Shown here piece after piece: positions 6,692 to 13,876 of a DNA stretch of 15,668 nucleotides. Under the pieces are notes generated by a model. The model made no database searches, was not told the origin of the DNA, and saw only the letters and a program-made list of their open reading frames with translations. Position 1 is the first letter of the stretch. Each line of letters begins with the position of its first letter. The stretch covers positions 1 to 15,668 of the forward strand of contig DEQS01000078.1 in the NCBI GenBank assembly GCA_002360555.1. The letters are read 5' to 3'. Both the position numbers and the translations under genes were made by a program. This stretch comes from Chloracidobacterium sp. UBA3360. GTDB taxonomy: Bacteria; Acidobacteriota; Blastocatellia; Pyrinomonadales; Pyrinomonadaceae.

Positions 6692-7560
6692 GATTTGATC
6701 AGGACAGATATCCACTCGCCGGAATGTTCTATTTGAAAATTTGAAATTTGAAATTTCAAAAGTTCATCCGTGATGAGTTTTTCCTGTTCGGCGAGGATGC
6801 CGGAGAGGAGGAGGATATTTTTTGTTTTTTCGATGAGCAGCGGCAGGATGGGCACGATCACGTCGGCGGTCAGGTTTGCACAGGTGAAATCGTATTGGGG
6901 CGTGCTGTCGTCTATTGGGCCATCGGCAAATGTGATAGCATCGCCGACGCCATTCAAGATGGCATTTTCGCGGGCTATCTTTATCGAATCAGCGTCGGTA
7001 TCGCAGGCGAAGATATTTGTCCCGCCAAGTTTCGCAACGGCAATAGCCAGTATTCCAGTTCCCGTGCCTACATCCAGCACCGACATTTCGGGCGCATATT
7101 GTTCACCGATGGCATTTAGGCAAAGCTGTGTCGTATCGTGCGTTCCGGTGCCAAATGCCATGTTTGGCTCGATGCGGATGATGATCTTTTCGGTCTCGGC
7201 AACCTCTGACCAAGGCGGTGCGATGATAAATTTCCCGATCTCGGTGGGTTTCCAATGGCGTTTCCATTCGGCGAGCCAATCAGCGTCCTCGACCTCACGG
7301 GTTGATGTAGAACGTATGGCTGTCTGGTTCTGTCCGTAAACATTTAGGGCGTCATTGATCTCGAACCGTAGGTCTTCGCCGGTTGGCAGGTCGTTGAAAT
7401 AGCCGGTGATCTTTACGGCGTCGGTGCCCGTTTTTCGCAGATGGTCGATCTCGGTGCCAAGGGCTTCGAGGGTGTTAAAGGCGTACTCGACTGCCTCAGC
7501 GGCCGCCGCATCTACCTCGACATCGACCGCGAACCATCTTTTTGGTTGAGTTTCGCTCAT
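6688..7560 (-). CDS. prmA: Ribosomal protein L11 methyltransferase
   Basis: The product has 290 residues from the ATG at 7560, close to the usual 290-300. PrmA trimethylates ribosomal protein L11 using S-adenosylmethionine. The N-terminal substrate domain (1-90) is followed by the family signature DWLAEWKRHWKP (94-105), AFGTGTHDTT (135-144), SAM motif I VLDVGTGTGILAIA (161-174), the acidic loop CDTDADS (186-192), and CANLTADV (228-235). The open frame extends 67 codons upstream, but those codons are the antisense shadow of era and have no family similarity. The ATG overlaps the era stop (ATGA), so the two are translationally coupled. The C-terminal stretch KFQISNFQI (269-277) is unusually AT-rich and repeat-like, but domain length is normal. 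The stop overlaps the stop of the convergent Ycf48-like gene by 4 bases. Confidence 0.92.
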   Translation of the reverse strand: MSETQPKRWFAVDVEVDAAAAEAVEYAFNTLEALGTEIDHLRKTGTDAVKITGYFNDLPTGEDLRFEINDALNVYGQNQTAIRSTSTREVEDADWLAEWKRHWKPTEIGKFIIAPPWSEVAETEKIIIRIEPNMAFGTGTHDTTQLCLNAIGEQYAPEMSVLDVGTGTGILAIAVAKLGGTNIFACDTDADSIKIARENAILNGVGDAITFADGPIDDSTPQYDFTCANLTADVIVPILPLLIEKTKNILLLSGILAEQEKLITDELLKFQISNFQIEHSGEWISVLIKS

Positions 7561-8480
7561 TCGTGAATACCGATATCGTCGAGATCGCGTTCGCGGTTGC
7601 GCCAGTCTTCGACGACCTTGACGAATAATTTTAAGAAGACCTTTTTGCCCAAAAGCTTTTCGATGTCGACACGCGCCTTTGTGCCTATGTCCTTGATGCG
7701 GCTGCCCATCTTGCCGATGACGATCTTTTTTTGCGATGAACGCTCGACATAGATCGCACAATAGATGCGGGTGATACCTGGTTTTGACTCGTCAAAAACC
7801 TCGGTGACGACCGCCGTCACATAAGGGATCTCTTCGCCTGTGGATTGCAATATCTTTTCGCGGACCATCTCGGCGGCGATGACGCGCATTGATTGGTCGG
7901 TCATCTCGTCTTCCGAAAATATCGGCTCGCCCTCAGGAAGATGCTTAACAATGGACGCCAGCAGATCATCGATGGCGTCGCCCTTTAACGCAGAAACAGG
8001 CACTATCTCGGCAAATTCAAACTCGCTCGAATAGCCCTCGATCAGCGGCAGCAGAGCGGCTTTGTCTTTTAATTTATCTGTTTTATTTAACAGCAGGACG
8101 GTAGGCTTTTCGGCTTGTTTGATTAGGTCAAAGACAAACATATCGCCGTTGCCGGTCGAGACGCTGGCGTCACGCATCAGCACGATCAGATCGACCGACA
8201 TGATCGCGTCGTGGACGGCGGTCATCATTCGGCGATTGAGCAAATGGCCGGGTTTGTGGACGCCGGGAGTGTCAATAAAGACGATCTGGCCCGCAGACAG
8301 CGTGACGATGCCCTTGATCCGGTGGCGGGTGGTCTGCGGCTTGTTTGAGACAGCAGCGATCTTTTCGCCGACGAGACGGTTGAGTAGTGTGGATTTACCG
8401 GCATTTGGACGGCCAATGAGCGCGACCAGCCCGCTGCGAAAGATGTTTTGAGTCCCGCCTTTAGGCGACCCTTGATTCAT
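7557..8480 (-). CDS. era: GTPase Era
   Basis: The product has 307 residues; E. coli Era has 301. It is a GTPase that binds the 3' end of 16S rRNA and assists maturation of the 30S subunit. Visible motifs are the P-loop GRPNAGKST (23-31), the switch region QTTRHR (49-54), DTPG (70-73), NKTD (132-135) and SAL (163-165). They are followed by the C-terminal KH domain with GKMGSRIKDIG (256-266) and the conserved WRNRERDL. The first 14 residues precede the canonical start of the fold, and residues 5-12 (SPKGGTQN) are encoded by the left arm of palindromic repeat C. No other ATG, GTG or TTG lies between M1 and the P-loop strand. No Shine-Dalgarno sequence is present; TACAAT lies six bases before the ATG. 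The gene overlaps prmA by four bases. Confidence 0.95.
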   Translation of the reverse strand: MNQGSPKGGTQNIFRSGLVALIGRPNAGKSTLLNRLVGEKIAAVSNKPQTTRHRIKGIVTLSAGQIVFIDTPGVHKPGHLLNRRMMTAVHDAIMSVDLIVLMRDASVSTGNGDMFVFDLIKQAEKPTVLLLNKTDKLKDKAALLPLIEGYSSEFEFAEIVPVSALKGDAIDDLLASIVKHLPEGEPIFSEDEMTDQSMRVIAAEMVREKILQSTGEEIPYVTAVVTEVFDESKPGITRIYCAIYVERSSQKKIVIGKMGSRIKDIGTKARVDIEKLLGKKVFLKLFVKVVEDWRNRERDLDDIGIHE

Positions 8481-8533
8481 TTAGCTATTGTACACTTATC
8501 AGGCGTTAGCCGCCTGAAGGCGGGACTCCAAAC
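8445..8533. repeat. Palindromic repeat C spanning the era start
   Basis: Arms at 8445-8467 and 8511-8533 (23 bases each) are inverted copies with two mismatches. Each arm contains its own mini-hairpin (CGCCTTTAGGCG and CGCCTGAAGGCG). The left arm codes for Era residues 5-12 and the right arm ends on the last base of the upstream gene's stop codon. The 43-base interior holds the TACAAT hexamer and the ATG of era. The whole intergenic space thus lies inside the element. Similar GGCGGGACTC palindromes are, from memory, dispersed in some Acidobacteriota genomes. Confidence 0.75.
8487..8492 (-). promoter_or_regulatory. TACAAT -10 hexamer of era, six bases before the ATG
   Basis: The minus strand reads TACAAT, AGCTAA, ATG. 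It is the same geometry as at 1462, 10327, 11310 and 11376. There is no Shine-Dalgarno sequence and no clear -35 element; the -35 region falls in the right arm of repeat C. A leaderless era transcript is inferred, though read-through from the upstream gene is also possible. Confidence 0.5.
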
Positions 8534-10320
8534 TATTGCGGCTTTAGCAGACGCTGTTTGCCGGCGATCGCTTCGCGAAACGCACCGCCGGAAATGTCGT
8601 CGAGTTTGATCGCTTCGTCGTAAAGTTTCATTGCATACGCCGAATTGTTATCAAACTCATAGATCCTCGCGAGCGCAACATACGTGAGCGAAAGCAGCGA
8701 TCTATCAGTGTTGCCCGTCGCGGTGTTGAGCACGTTGGTGTATGCCACCTTAGCCTCAAGCAGCTTTTGTGCGACCACTTCAGGATCTTGGACTCCGACC
8801 GCCGAAAGACCCGCGACGCGGCCAATGTTGTAATAGATACGCGGCTCGGACGGATATTCTTTCAGGAGCTGTTTGAGATCGGCGTTAGCTTTGACTAGGT
8901 CGCGGGCATCGATCACCTTTTGGATCGCGATGAGCTTGCCGGTCAGAGGGCTCTCGACGACAACCATTGTGTCCGGGTGGCTCTTACGTTCCTCACGAGC
9001 CGCAAGCGCACGCTTGCGGGCTTCAGCGGTGTCGGAGATGCGGTTGACCTCTTTTACGGGATCAAATGCGGCGACCATCTCACGCAAAGACGATGCGATA
9101 TCAAAACCAGAATCCTCTATGCCTTTTAACTGCTCAGCGAAATAAAATGACAGGACCGCCCCTTTTTGATATTCCTCAAACAATTGCTGGGCAGCTTCGT
9201 CTGCAAACGCCTCTTTTTGCTTTGTCAGTGCGGTGGTAAGAGCGGTTTTCTCGGCGTCGGTCTTGAGAGTCGGCAGTTTTTGGCGTATTTGATCTGTAGC
9301 GACGCGTATCTTTGTAAACTCAGCCTGCCGGATATCGACCGCCGCGACGAGGGAGCGCGACATCGCAAGGAAAACATCCGGCGAGATCGACGAGTTTGTT
9401 TTTCGAAGTTCTTCAAGAATCGGTTTCGCCCAATCGCGAACGGCTGTCATTTCTTTAGAATTTGCGAGTATCAGCGGATCGATCACAAAACGCAAAAACG
9501 CACGACGGCCCTCGGTGATGCTGACATCGGTGTCGGGCGGCACGATCAAGTAATAATCGTCGCGGATGTTGAGAAAATTGATATCGCCCTTCGCCGCGAG
9601 ATTTTCGGGTACAACGAAAAAATGCCGGTCGTGTTCGCGTATCTCGGTCTTAACCAGCACCTCTTTGCTGTTTGGCCGTTTTGTCTCGATCTTTACCCTT
9701 TCTGAAAAAATTAGCTGCGGGCGCGTGTGCAGATACTCGAGCAATTCGCTGACCATGTCGCGGGTCGAAGTACGCAGGCGTCCGTCGGCCTGTTCGCGAT
9801 AGGTTTTTACATAACTATCGAGCTTTGAGCTGATCAGCGAACGCTTGTAAAACTCACGTACCAGCGGCGAATAGTCGAGCACATCGAGCAATTTACCGGG
9901 CAGATCGCTGGTAATTACTGGGTCGCCAAGTTCAGGCACTGGTGTCAAAGTGTACGCCATCGAGATAAACGGTGCGACGATCTCGGCGTCGGTCGCCTTT
10001 GGATTTCTCTTTTTATACTGAGCGACAAATGTAGAGATGCGAGTGCGAAGATCCGCCGGCATACTCGCATTGTCTAAGATAAGCTGGTCGCGAAACTTTG
10101 CTCCGTCCGCCGAAAGGGGCGTGTTGATGAGCTTAGTGACCGTGCCATCGGCATTTGTCGTCTGCGCCATTTCAAGCGACGCGAGCACGACGAGCAAACG
10201 CTTGTCCGGCTCGATCTTTACTCCGTAGTTCGTCAGGTCAAAACCGGACGCCGGAGCCTGGCCAAAAGCGTTTGCCGAAAACGCGATCAATAAGATGGAT
10301 AAGAAAACTCGCTGCATCAT
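8533..10320 (-). CDS. Secreted protein with C-terminal TPR-like repeats, function unknown
   Basis: The product has 595 residues. Residues 1-21 form a signal peptide (FLSILLIAFSANAFGQ), so the protein is exported. The middle (about 60-430) is mostly alpha-helical and charged, with no catalytic motif I recognise. It contains a beta-rich stretch near 225-275 (VPENLAAKGDINFLNIRDDYYL). Residues about 480-595 look like tetratricopeptide helices: DLVKANADLKQLLKEYPSEPRIYYNIG, then a longer pair ending LTYVALARIYEF, then AMKLYDEAIKLD. Such repeats usually bind other proteins. Two ATG codons are adjacent (10318-10320 and 10315-10317). The first is preceded at six bases by TACATT and the region lacks a ribosome binding site. 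The stop codon abuts repeat C, upstream of era. Confidence 0.82.
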   Translation of the reverse strand: MMQRVFLSILLIAFSANAFGQAPASGFDLTNYGVKIEPDKRLLVVLASLEMAQTTNADGTVTKLINTPLSADGAKFRDQLILDNASMPADLRTRISTFVAQYKKRNPKATDAEIVAPFISMAYTLTPVPELGDPVITSDLPGKLLDVLDYSPLVREFYKRSLISSKLDSYVKTYREQADGRLRTSTRDMVSELLEYLHTRPQLIFSERVKIETKRPNSKEVLVKTEIREHDRHFFVVPENLAAKGDINFLNIRDDYYLIVPPDTDVSITEGRRAFLRFVIDPLILANSKEMTAVRDWAKPILEELRKTNSSISPDVFLAMSRSLVAAVDIRQAEFTKIRVATDQIRQKLPTLKTDAEKTALTTALTKQKEAFADEAAQQLFEEYQKGAVLSFYFAEQLKGIEDSGFDIASSLREMVAAFDPVKEVNRISDTAEARKRALAAREERKSHPDTMVVVESPLTGKLIAIQKVIDARDLVKANADLKQLLKEYPSEPRIYYNIGRVAGLSAVGVQDPEVVAQKLLEAKVAYTNVLNTATGNTDRSLLSLTYVALARIYEFDNNSAYAMKLYDEAIKLDDISGGAFREAIAGKQRLLKPQ

Positions 10321-10326
10321 TTAGAT

Positions 10327-10332
10327 AATGTA
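10327..10332 (-). promoter_or_regulatory. TACATT -10 hexamer, six bases before the start codon at 10320
   Basis: The minus strand reads TACATT, ATCTAA, ATG. The upstream sequence is a run of T and A without a recognisable -35 element or ribosome binding site. It fits the leaderless pattern of the neighbouring genes. Confidence 0.45.
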
Positions 10333-10402
10333 AAAATCAAAAAAACTTTCTGTTTAGAAAGATGAATCTTGCGGCCCTAAAGATGTATCAAACCTGCCGC
10401 AA

Positions 10403-10450
10403 AATAAGAAAGGATAAAGGAACAAAACGCTTTCCTTTACCCTTTTTATT
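10403..10450. repeat. Palindromic repeat G, possible terminator of the STAS gene
   Basis: Arms at 10403-10422 and 10432-10450 are imperfect inverted copies rich in A and T (core AAAGGAA / TTCCTTT), with a 9-base loop. The element lies 19 bases beyond the STAS stop codon in the 148-base gap before the next minus-strand gene. On the minus strand the stem is followed by CTTATTTTG, a modest T-tract, so it could act as an intrinsic terminator. It may equally be another dispersed palindrome. The rest of the gap (10321-10402) shows only the -10 hexamer of the gene downstream. Confidence 0.5.
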
Positions 10451-10468
10451 CTCTGCAATTGGCAGCGT

Positions 10469-10816
10469 TTAGTTATAGCTGCTGAGGGCTTCGCTTTCTT
10501 CGTCAAAAACATCAAAGACTGTCAAAAGCTTGGTGATAGCAAGCAGGTCCTGAATTTTCTGCGTCAATTTCAAGAGCTTTAATGTTCCGCCCTCTTTCTT
10601 GACAGCGGTAAAACTCGAAACCAGTTCGCCGATACCGCTTGAATCGATATAGCCGACACCTGCAAGATTAAGCAGGATCTTGTTTTTGCCTTCGCCAAGG
10701 AGGCGTCGGATAGCCGTGCGAAGTGCTACGCTGCCCTCGCCGATAGTTACCTTGCCGTCTAGGTCAAGGATAGTTACATCGCCAGCCTGGCGTTCAGTGA
10801 TCGTAATATCAGACAT
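10469..10816 (-). CDS. STAS-domain anti-anti-sigma factor
   Basis: The product has 115 residues, the size of single-domain SpoIIAA/RsbV proteins. These proteins bind an RsbW-type kinase when unphosphorylated and release its target. The STAS fold is visible from the beta strand VTILDLDGKVT to helix 1. The conserved loop YIDSSGIGEL (57-66) holds the phosphorylatable serine, S59 by alignment with RsbV. The start is fixed by a strong purine-rich site, GAGGAG, 6 bases upstream (10823-10828), and a TATAAA (10834-10839) lies just beyond. The probable partner kinase ends 82 bases upstream on the same strand, so the pair may share regulation. The STAS gene can also be translated from its own site. No sigma factor or phosphatase gene is present in the window. 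Confidence 0.9.
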   Translation of the reverse strand: MSDITITERQAGDVTILDLDGKVTIGEGSVALRTAIRRLLGEGKNKILLNLAGVGYIDSSGIGELVSSFTAVKKEGGTLKLLKLTQKIQDLLAITKLLTVFDVFDEESEALSSYN

Positions 10817-10898
10817 TGTTATCTCCTCTTGCGTTTATAAATTGCGATAGCCGATTTTAGACCAAACTCGACACAAAAGTCCAAGCATCAAGCGGTAA

Positions 10899-11303
10899 TT
10901 ATCTCTTTTTTAACATTTTCACGACCATTCCGCCTCCGGAATGGTTTGACCAACTGACCTCATCCATAAATGAGTTCATAAACAAGATGCCCCGCCCGTT
11001 AGCTTTTAACAGATTTTCGGGGTTCGTCGGGTCGGGTATGTCATCGACATTAAACCCGGCACCGTGGTCGCGCACCGTCACCTCAAAGCCCTCATCCGAA
11101 TCGGCAAACGTGACATCGACGCTTTTTGACTCGTCAAATTTATTGCCGTGCTTGACTGCATTTGCCACCGATTCGCGGATGGCAAGGTCGATCGCGGACA
11201 CAAAATCGTCACCAAAACCGCAGCTCTTGGCAAATTCATCCGCTTCTACGGCGGCTTGGTCGACCGATTCGATACGGCTAGGTAACTGGATCTCACGAAT
11301 CAT
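10899..11303 (-). CDS. RsbW/SpoIIAB-like serine kinase (HATPase_c_2 domain)
   Basis: The product has 134 residues with an ATP-binding GHKL fold of the anti-sigma regulatory type. The N box is ESVANAVKHGN (44-54), the G1 box VRDHGAGF (77-84), and the G2 loop NGRGILFM (102-109). Proteins of this family sequester a sigma factor or other partner and phosphorylate a STAS antagonist, here probably the product of the next gene. The ATG at 11303 is preferred over the TTG two codons earlier because of the TATACT hexamer six bases before it. No Shine-Dalgarno sequence is visible. The gene is divergent from aroA, with starts 85 bases apart. The true target is not encoded nearby. Confidence 0.9.
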   Translation of the reverse strand: MIREIQLPSRIESVDQAAVEADEFAKSCGFGDDFVSAIDLAIRESVANAVKHGNKFDESKSVDVTFADSDEGFEVTVRDHGAGFNVDDIPDPTNPENLLKANGRGILFMNSFMDEVSWSNHSGGGMVVKMLKKR

Positions 11304-11309
11304 AAGCAA

Positions 11310-11315
11310 AGTATA
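11310..11315 (-). promoter_or_regulatory. TATACT -10 hexamer, six bases before the start codon at 11303
   Basis: The minus strand reads TATACT, TTGCTT, ATG, nearly the same as the 1462 site (TACAAT, CTGCTT, ATG). A TTAAAC at 11333-11338 lies 17 bases further upstream and could serve as a weak -35 element. Leaderless transcription is inferred. Confidence 0.5.
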
Positions 11316-11375
11316 TGTTTTGTAAGTTAGCCGTTTAAGACAGTTGCTGTCAAGACAAATGCGGCTTTGTTCGTC

Positions 11376-11381
11376 TAAGAT
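11376..11381 (+). promoter_or_regulatory. TAAGAT -10 hexamer of aroA, six bases before the ATG
   Basis: The plus strand reads TAAGAT, TATCTA, ATG. AAGACA at 11352-11357, 18 bases upstream, matches four of six positions of a TTGACA -35 box. No ribosome binding site is present. This promoter faces away from the RsbW-like gene's promoter in the 84-base gap. Confidence 0.45.
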
Positions 11382-11387
11382 TATCTA

Positions 11388-12683
11388 ATGAAGGTCAAAC
11401 CTGCGGAGTCGCTACAGGGTACCATTGAGCTGCCCGGCGATAAATCTATCTCACATCGTGCCGCGATAATTGCGGCGATTGCCGACGGCACGTCGCGGCT
11501 TGATAACTTTGCGGCGAGTGCCGATTGCACCTCCACGGTAGATTGCCTCCGCTCGCTCGGGGCCGAAATACGGCGTGACGGCAGCACGGTTTTTATTGAC
11601 GGCGTCGGGAAGTTTGGACTAAAAAAGCCGGAGGCTCCGCTCGATTGCGGCAACAGTGGTACGACGATGCGGCTGCTCTCCGGTATATTGGCCGGGCAGC
11701 GTTTCAAAAGTGTTTTGACGGGCGATGAGTCGCTTGTAAAACGTCCGATGCGACGGATAATCGAGCCGCTTGAGCAAATGGGGGCGACGATTGCGTCTGA
11801 TGACGGCTCGGCACCGCTTACTATCCACGGCCGGTACCCGCTGCGAGCGATCGCGTATCACACGCCCGTCGCCTCGGCTCAGATCAAGTCGTGCGTCCTG
11901 TTTGCTGGGCTGTATGCAAACGGCGAGACCTCAACTGTCGAACCGACGCTTACCCGCGACCACACGGAAAGGCTGCTGCCGCTTTTTGGCGTGCGAGTCG
12001 GTACAGACGGTGGCCCGGCAAGTAAGGTACGTTATATCAAAGGAACAAGTCGTCCGACGGCTGCGGAGCTGACGATACCGTGCGACATCTCATCTGCTGC
12101 ATTTTTTCTTGTCGCGGCGGCGTGTCTGCCAGGGTCGGAATTGACCCTGCCAAATGTAGGAACAAACCCTACAAGAACCGCGATACTAGACGTTCTCGAA
12201 TGTGTCGGAGCAAAACTATCGCCCCGCAAAGACGCCTTACGGCGTGGCGAGCCGGCGGATACGCTGACCATTAGCGGCGGGCTTGATGAGCAAGAGGCTC
12301 CGCTTGTGATCGAGGGTGCGGCGGTTGCTGACCTGATCGACGAAATACCGATTTTGGCCGTGCTCGGAACACAGTTGGCAAACGGTTTGGAGGTTCGCGA
12401 CGCTGGCGAGTTGAGGGTCAAAGAATCTGACCGTATCCACTCCGTTGCCGAAAACCTACGGCGAATGGGTGCGAGCGTGACCGAGTTTGACGATGGATTT
12501 CATGTCGAACGTTCGCATCTGAAATGCGCGGTCATCGATTCGTTTGGCGACCATCGTATCGCAATGGCATTTGCCGTCGCGGGATTGCTCGCGGACGGCG
12601 AAACAGAGATCGTCGGCTCCGAATGTGCCGACGTGTCGTTCCCCAGATTTTTCGAAACACTCGCGTCTGTCGTAAAGTCTTAG
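11388..12683 (+). CDS. aroA: 3-phosphoshikimate 1-carboxyvinyltransferase (EPSP synthase)
   Basis: The product has 431 residues, a full-length EPSP synthase. It joins shikimate-3-phosphate and phosphoenolpyruvate in the sixth step of the shikimate pathway. Conserved blocks are LPGDKSISHRA (15-25), DCGNSGTTMRLLSG (86-99), GDESLVKRPM (112-121), SAQIKS (163-168), TRDHTERLL (189-197), NPTRT (260-264), LIDEIPILAV (316-325), RVKESDRI (343-350) and GDHRIAMAFA (387-396). The GDK, SAQ-x-K, NPTR and R-x-H-x-E signatures are those described for class II enzymes. The residue matching E. coli Gly96 is a glycine (G91 in CGNSG). The gene starts without a Shine-Dalgarno sequence, and aroK begins five bases after its stop, forming an aroA-aroK operon. 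Confidence 0.96.
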   Translation: MKVKPAESLQGTIELPGDKSISHRAAIIAAIADGTSRLDNFAASADCTSTVDCLRSLGAEIRRDGSTVFIDGVGKFGLKKPEAPLDCGNSGTTMRLLSGILAGQRFKSVLTGDESLVKRPMRRIIEPLEQMGATIASDDGSAPLTIHGRYPLRAIAYHTPVASAQIKSCVLFAGLYANGETSTVEPTLTRDHTERLLPLFGVRVGTDGGPASKVRYIKGTSRPTAAELTIPCDISSAAFFLVAAACLPGSELTLPNVGTNPTRTAILDVLECVGAKLSPRKDALRRGEPADTLTISGGLDEQEAPLVIEGAAVADLIDEIPILAVLGTQLANGLEVRDAGELRVKESDRIHSVAENLRRMGASVTEFDDGFHVERSHLKCAVIDSFGDHRIAMAFAVAGLLADGETEIVGSECADVSFPRFFETLASVVKS

Positions 12684-12688
12684 CAACG

Positions 12689-13204
12689 ATGAACAAAGAC
12701 ATCAAGATCGCACTGACCGGATTTATGGGCGTCGGCAAATCGAGCGTCGCACGTCATCTCGCAAATAAGCTGAGGTGCCGCTGGACCGATCTTGATCGTT
12801 TTATTGAGCGAAACGACGGCCGCATCGTCGCAAAAATAATTGACGAAGACGGCGTCGATAAATATCGCGAGATCGAAACTGCTAACTTGAAACTATTGCT
12901 CAGCGACACCGATTCGAGGATATTGAGCCTCGGTGGCGGGACCTGGACGATTCCTGAAAACCGTGAACTACTCAAAGCGCATGGCTTTACCGGCGTCTGG
13001 CTCGAGGCGACTTTTGAGCATTGCTGGCTGAATATAACGTTTTCACGCAAGGAACGCCCGCTCGCGCGAAACAAAGCAAAAGCCCGAAGTTTGTTTGATG
13101 AAAGACAAAAAGTCTATTGTCTCGCTGAATGGCATTTCATCATTCGACGCGACCACACTTCGTACGACGCGGCCCAGCAGATCGCCGAAGAAATTTTTGG
13201 TTAA
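12689..13204 (+). CDS. aroK: Shikimate kinase
   Basis: The product has 171 residues, the usual size for the family. It phosphorylates shikimate with ATP, one step before EPSP synthase in the same pathway. Visible motifs are the P-loop GFMGVGKSS (11-19), DLD with D34 and D36, the arginine in KYREIE (R60), the shikimate-binding GGG (82-84), the lid RPL (123-125), and R139 in the ERQKVY segment. The open frame continues 55 codons upstream as the shadow of aroA, so the start is placed at the ATG at 12689, immediately before the P-loop strand. No ribosome binding site is visible, so translation probably depends on reinitiation after aroA. The segment LEATFEHCWLN differs from the usual PE motif at this position but the fold is intact. 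Confidence 0.92.
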   Translation: MNKDIKIALTGFMGVGKSSVARHLANKLRCRWTDLDRFIERNDGRIVAKIIDEDGVDKYREIETANLKLLLSDTDSRILSLGGGTWTIPENRELLKAHGFTGVWLEATFEHCWLNITFSRKERPLARNKAKARSLFDERQKVYCLAEWHFIIRRDHTSYDAAQQIAEEIFG

Positions 13205-13247
13205 AAAACATCATTTTTATCTTGCGAAACTTTTCGTTTTCAATCAC

Positions 13248-13253
13248 TATAAT
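13248..13253 (+). promoter_or_regulatory. TATAAT -10 box upstream of the BON lipoprotein gene
   Basis: This is a perfect TATAAT in the 172-base gap after aroK. The best -35 candidate, TTGCGA (13222-13227), is 20 bases away, longer than usual. If this is the promoter, the transcript has a leader of about 115 bases before the ATG at 13377. This contrasts with the leaderless-type starts elsewhere in the window. The leader holds no reading frame I can support; short pairings such as AGAG/CTCT near 13269-13287 could form a weak hairpin. Confidence 0.5.
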
Positions 13254-13376
13254 CTCACTAAATAATTAGAGATGGTTGCCCCTCTATTGGGATGACTCGT
13301 GTCGGTTAGTTAGGATCGCGTGGATCAAAGCGATAATACGTTAAATAATAAAAGACAGAATTTTTCGGGAGGAAAA

Positions 13377-13859
13377 ATGAAAGTTAAATTTTTTACAGTT
13401 CTAATGCTCGCAGCAGCTTTATTTATGAGCGCTTGCGGCAAGAGCGATGCAGACCTGACAAAGGCAGCCACAGATAAACTGGCTGCTGACAAGGTCACAG
13501 GCGTGACGGTTGCCGTCAAAGACGGCGTAGCGACACTGACAGGCGAGGTTGCCGATCAGGCAGTCAAAGCCAAGGCTGAGGCTTCGGTAAAGTCAGTTGA
13601 GGGCATCAAATCGGTGACCAACAACTGCACACTCAAGCCGCTGCCGGTGGCAACACCTGCTGCTACTGATCCGGCTCTGACGGGCAAGCTTAACGAAGCG
13701 ATGAAAAAGGCAGGCGTTAGCGGCCTGACAATCGACGTCGTTAATGGCAAAGCGACCATTAAGGGAACCGTTCCGGCTGCAAAATACGCACAAGTCGTTA
13801 TGGCAATCAATGAGTCGGGCATCACCGGCTGGGATAACCAGATAACCAAAGGAAACTAA
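13377..13859 (+). CDS. Lipoprotein with two BON domains
   Basis: The product has 160 residues. A lipoprotein signal peptide ends at LFMSAC with the lipid-modified cysteine at C20, so the protein is anchored in a membrane. Two BON domains follow, about residues 25-85 (VKDGVATLTGEVADQ and an IKSVTNN end) and 97-160 (VVNGKATIKGTVPAA). BON domains are thought to bind phospholipid or other membrane surfaces, as in OsmY and DolP. The ATG at 13377 is chosen because GGGAGGA lies at 13367-13373 and the signal peptide begins there. An upstream GTG at 13320 would add 19 polar residues that spoil it. The BON/LysM gene follows after 17 bases, so the two form an operon, probably a stress- or envelope-related pair. 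Confidence 0.88.
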   Translation: MKVKFFTVLMLAAALFMSACGKSDADLTKAATDKLAADKVTGVTVAVKDGVATLTGEVADQAVKAKAEASVKSVEGIKSVTNNCTLKPLPVATPAATDPALTGKLNEAMKKAGVSGLTIDVVNGKATIKGTVPAAKYAQVVMAINESGITGWDNQITKGN

Positions 13860-13876
13860 CGAGGAGGAACAAAAAT

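Noticed and set aside
6748..7339. Two long plus-strand frames opposite prmA
   Set aside because: They are antisense to a clear PrmA and show no domain, signal peptide or codon bias of their own.
7561..7761. Upstream extension of prmA by 67 codons
   Set aside because: The residues are basic shadow sequence of the era gene; the ATG at 7560 overlapping the era stop gives the normal family length.
9166..9705. 179-codon plus-strand frame opposite the TPR-like gene
   Set aside because: It is a shadow of the minus-strand gene with cysteine- and arginine-rich composition and no ribosome binding site.
12130..12177. Two small hairpins in aroA (CAGGGTC/GACCCTG and TGTAGG/CCTACA)
   Set aside because: They encode the conserved block LPGSELTLPNVGTNPTRT, so the sequence is explained by the protein; no extra residues are present.
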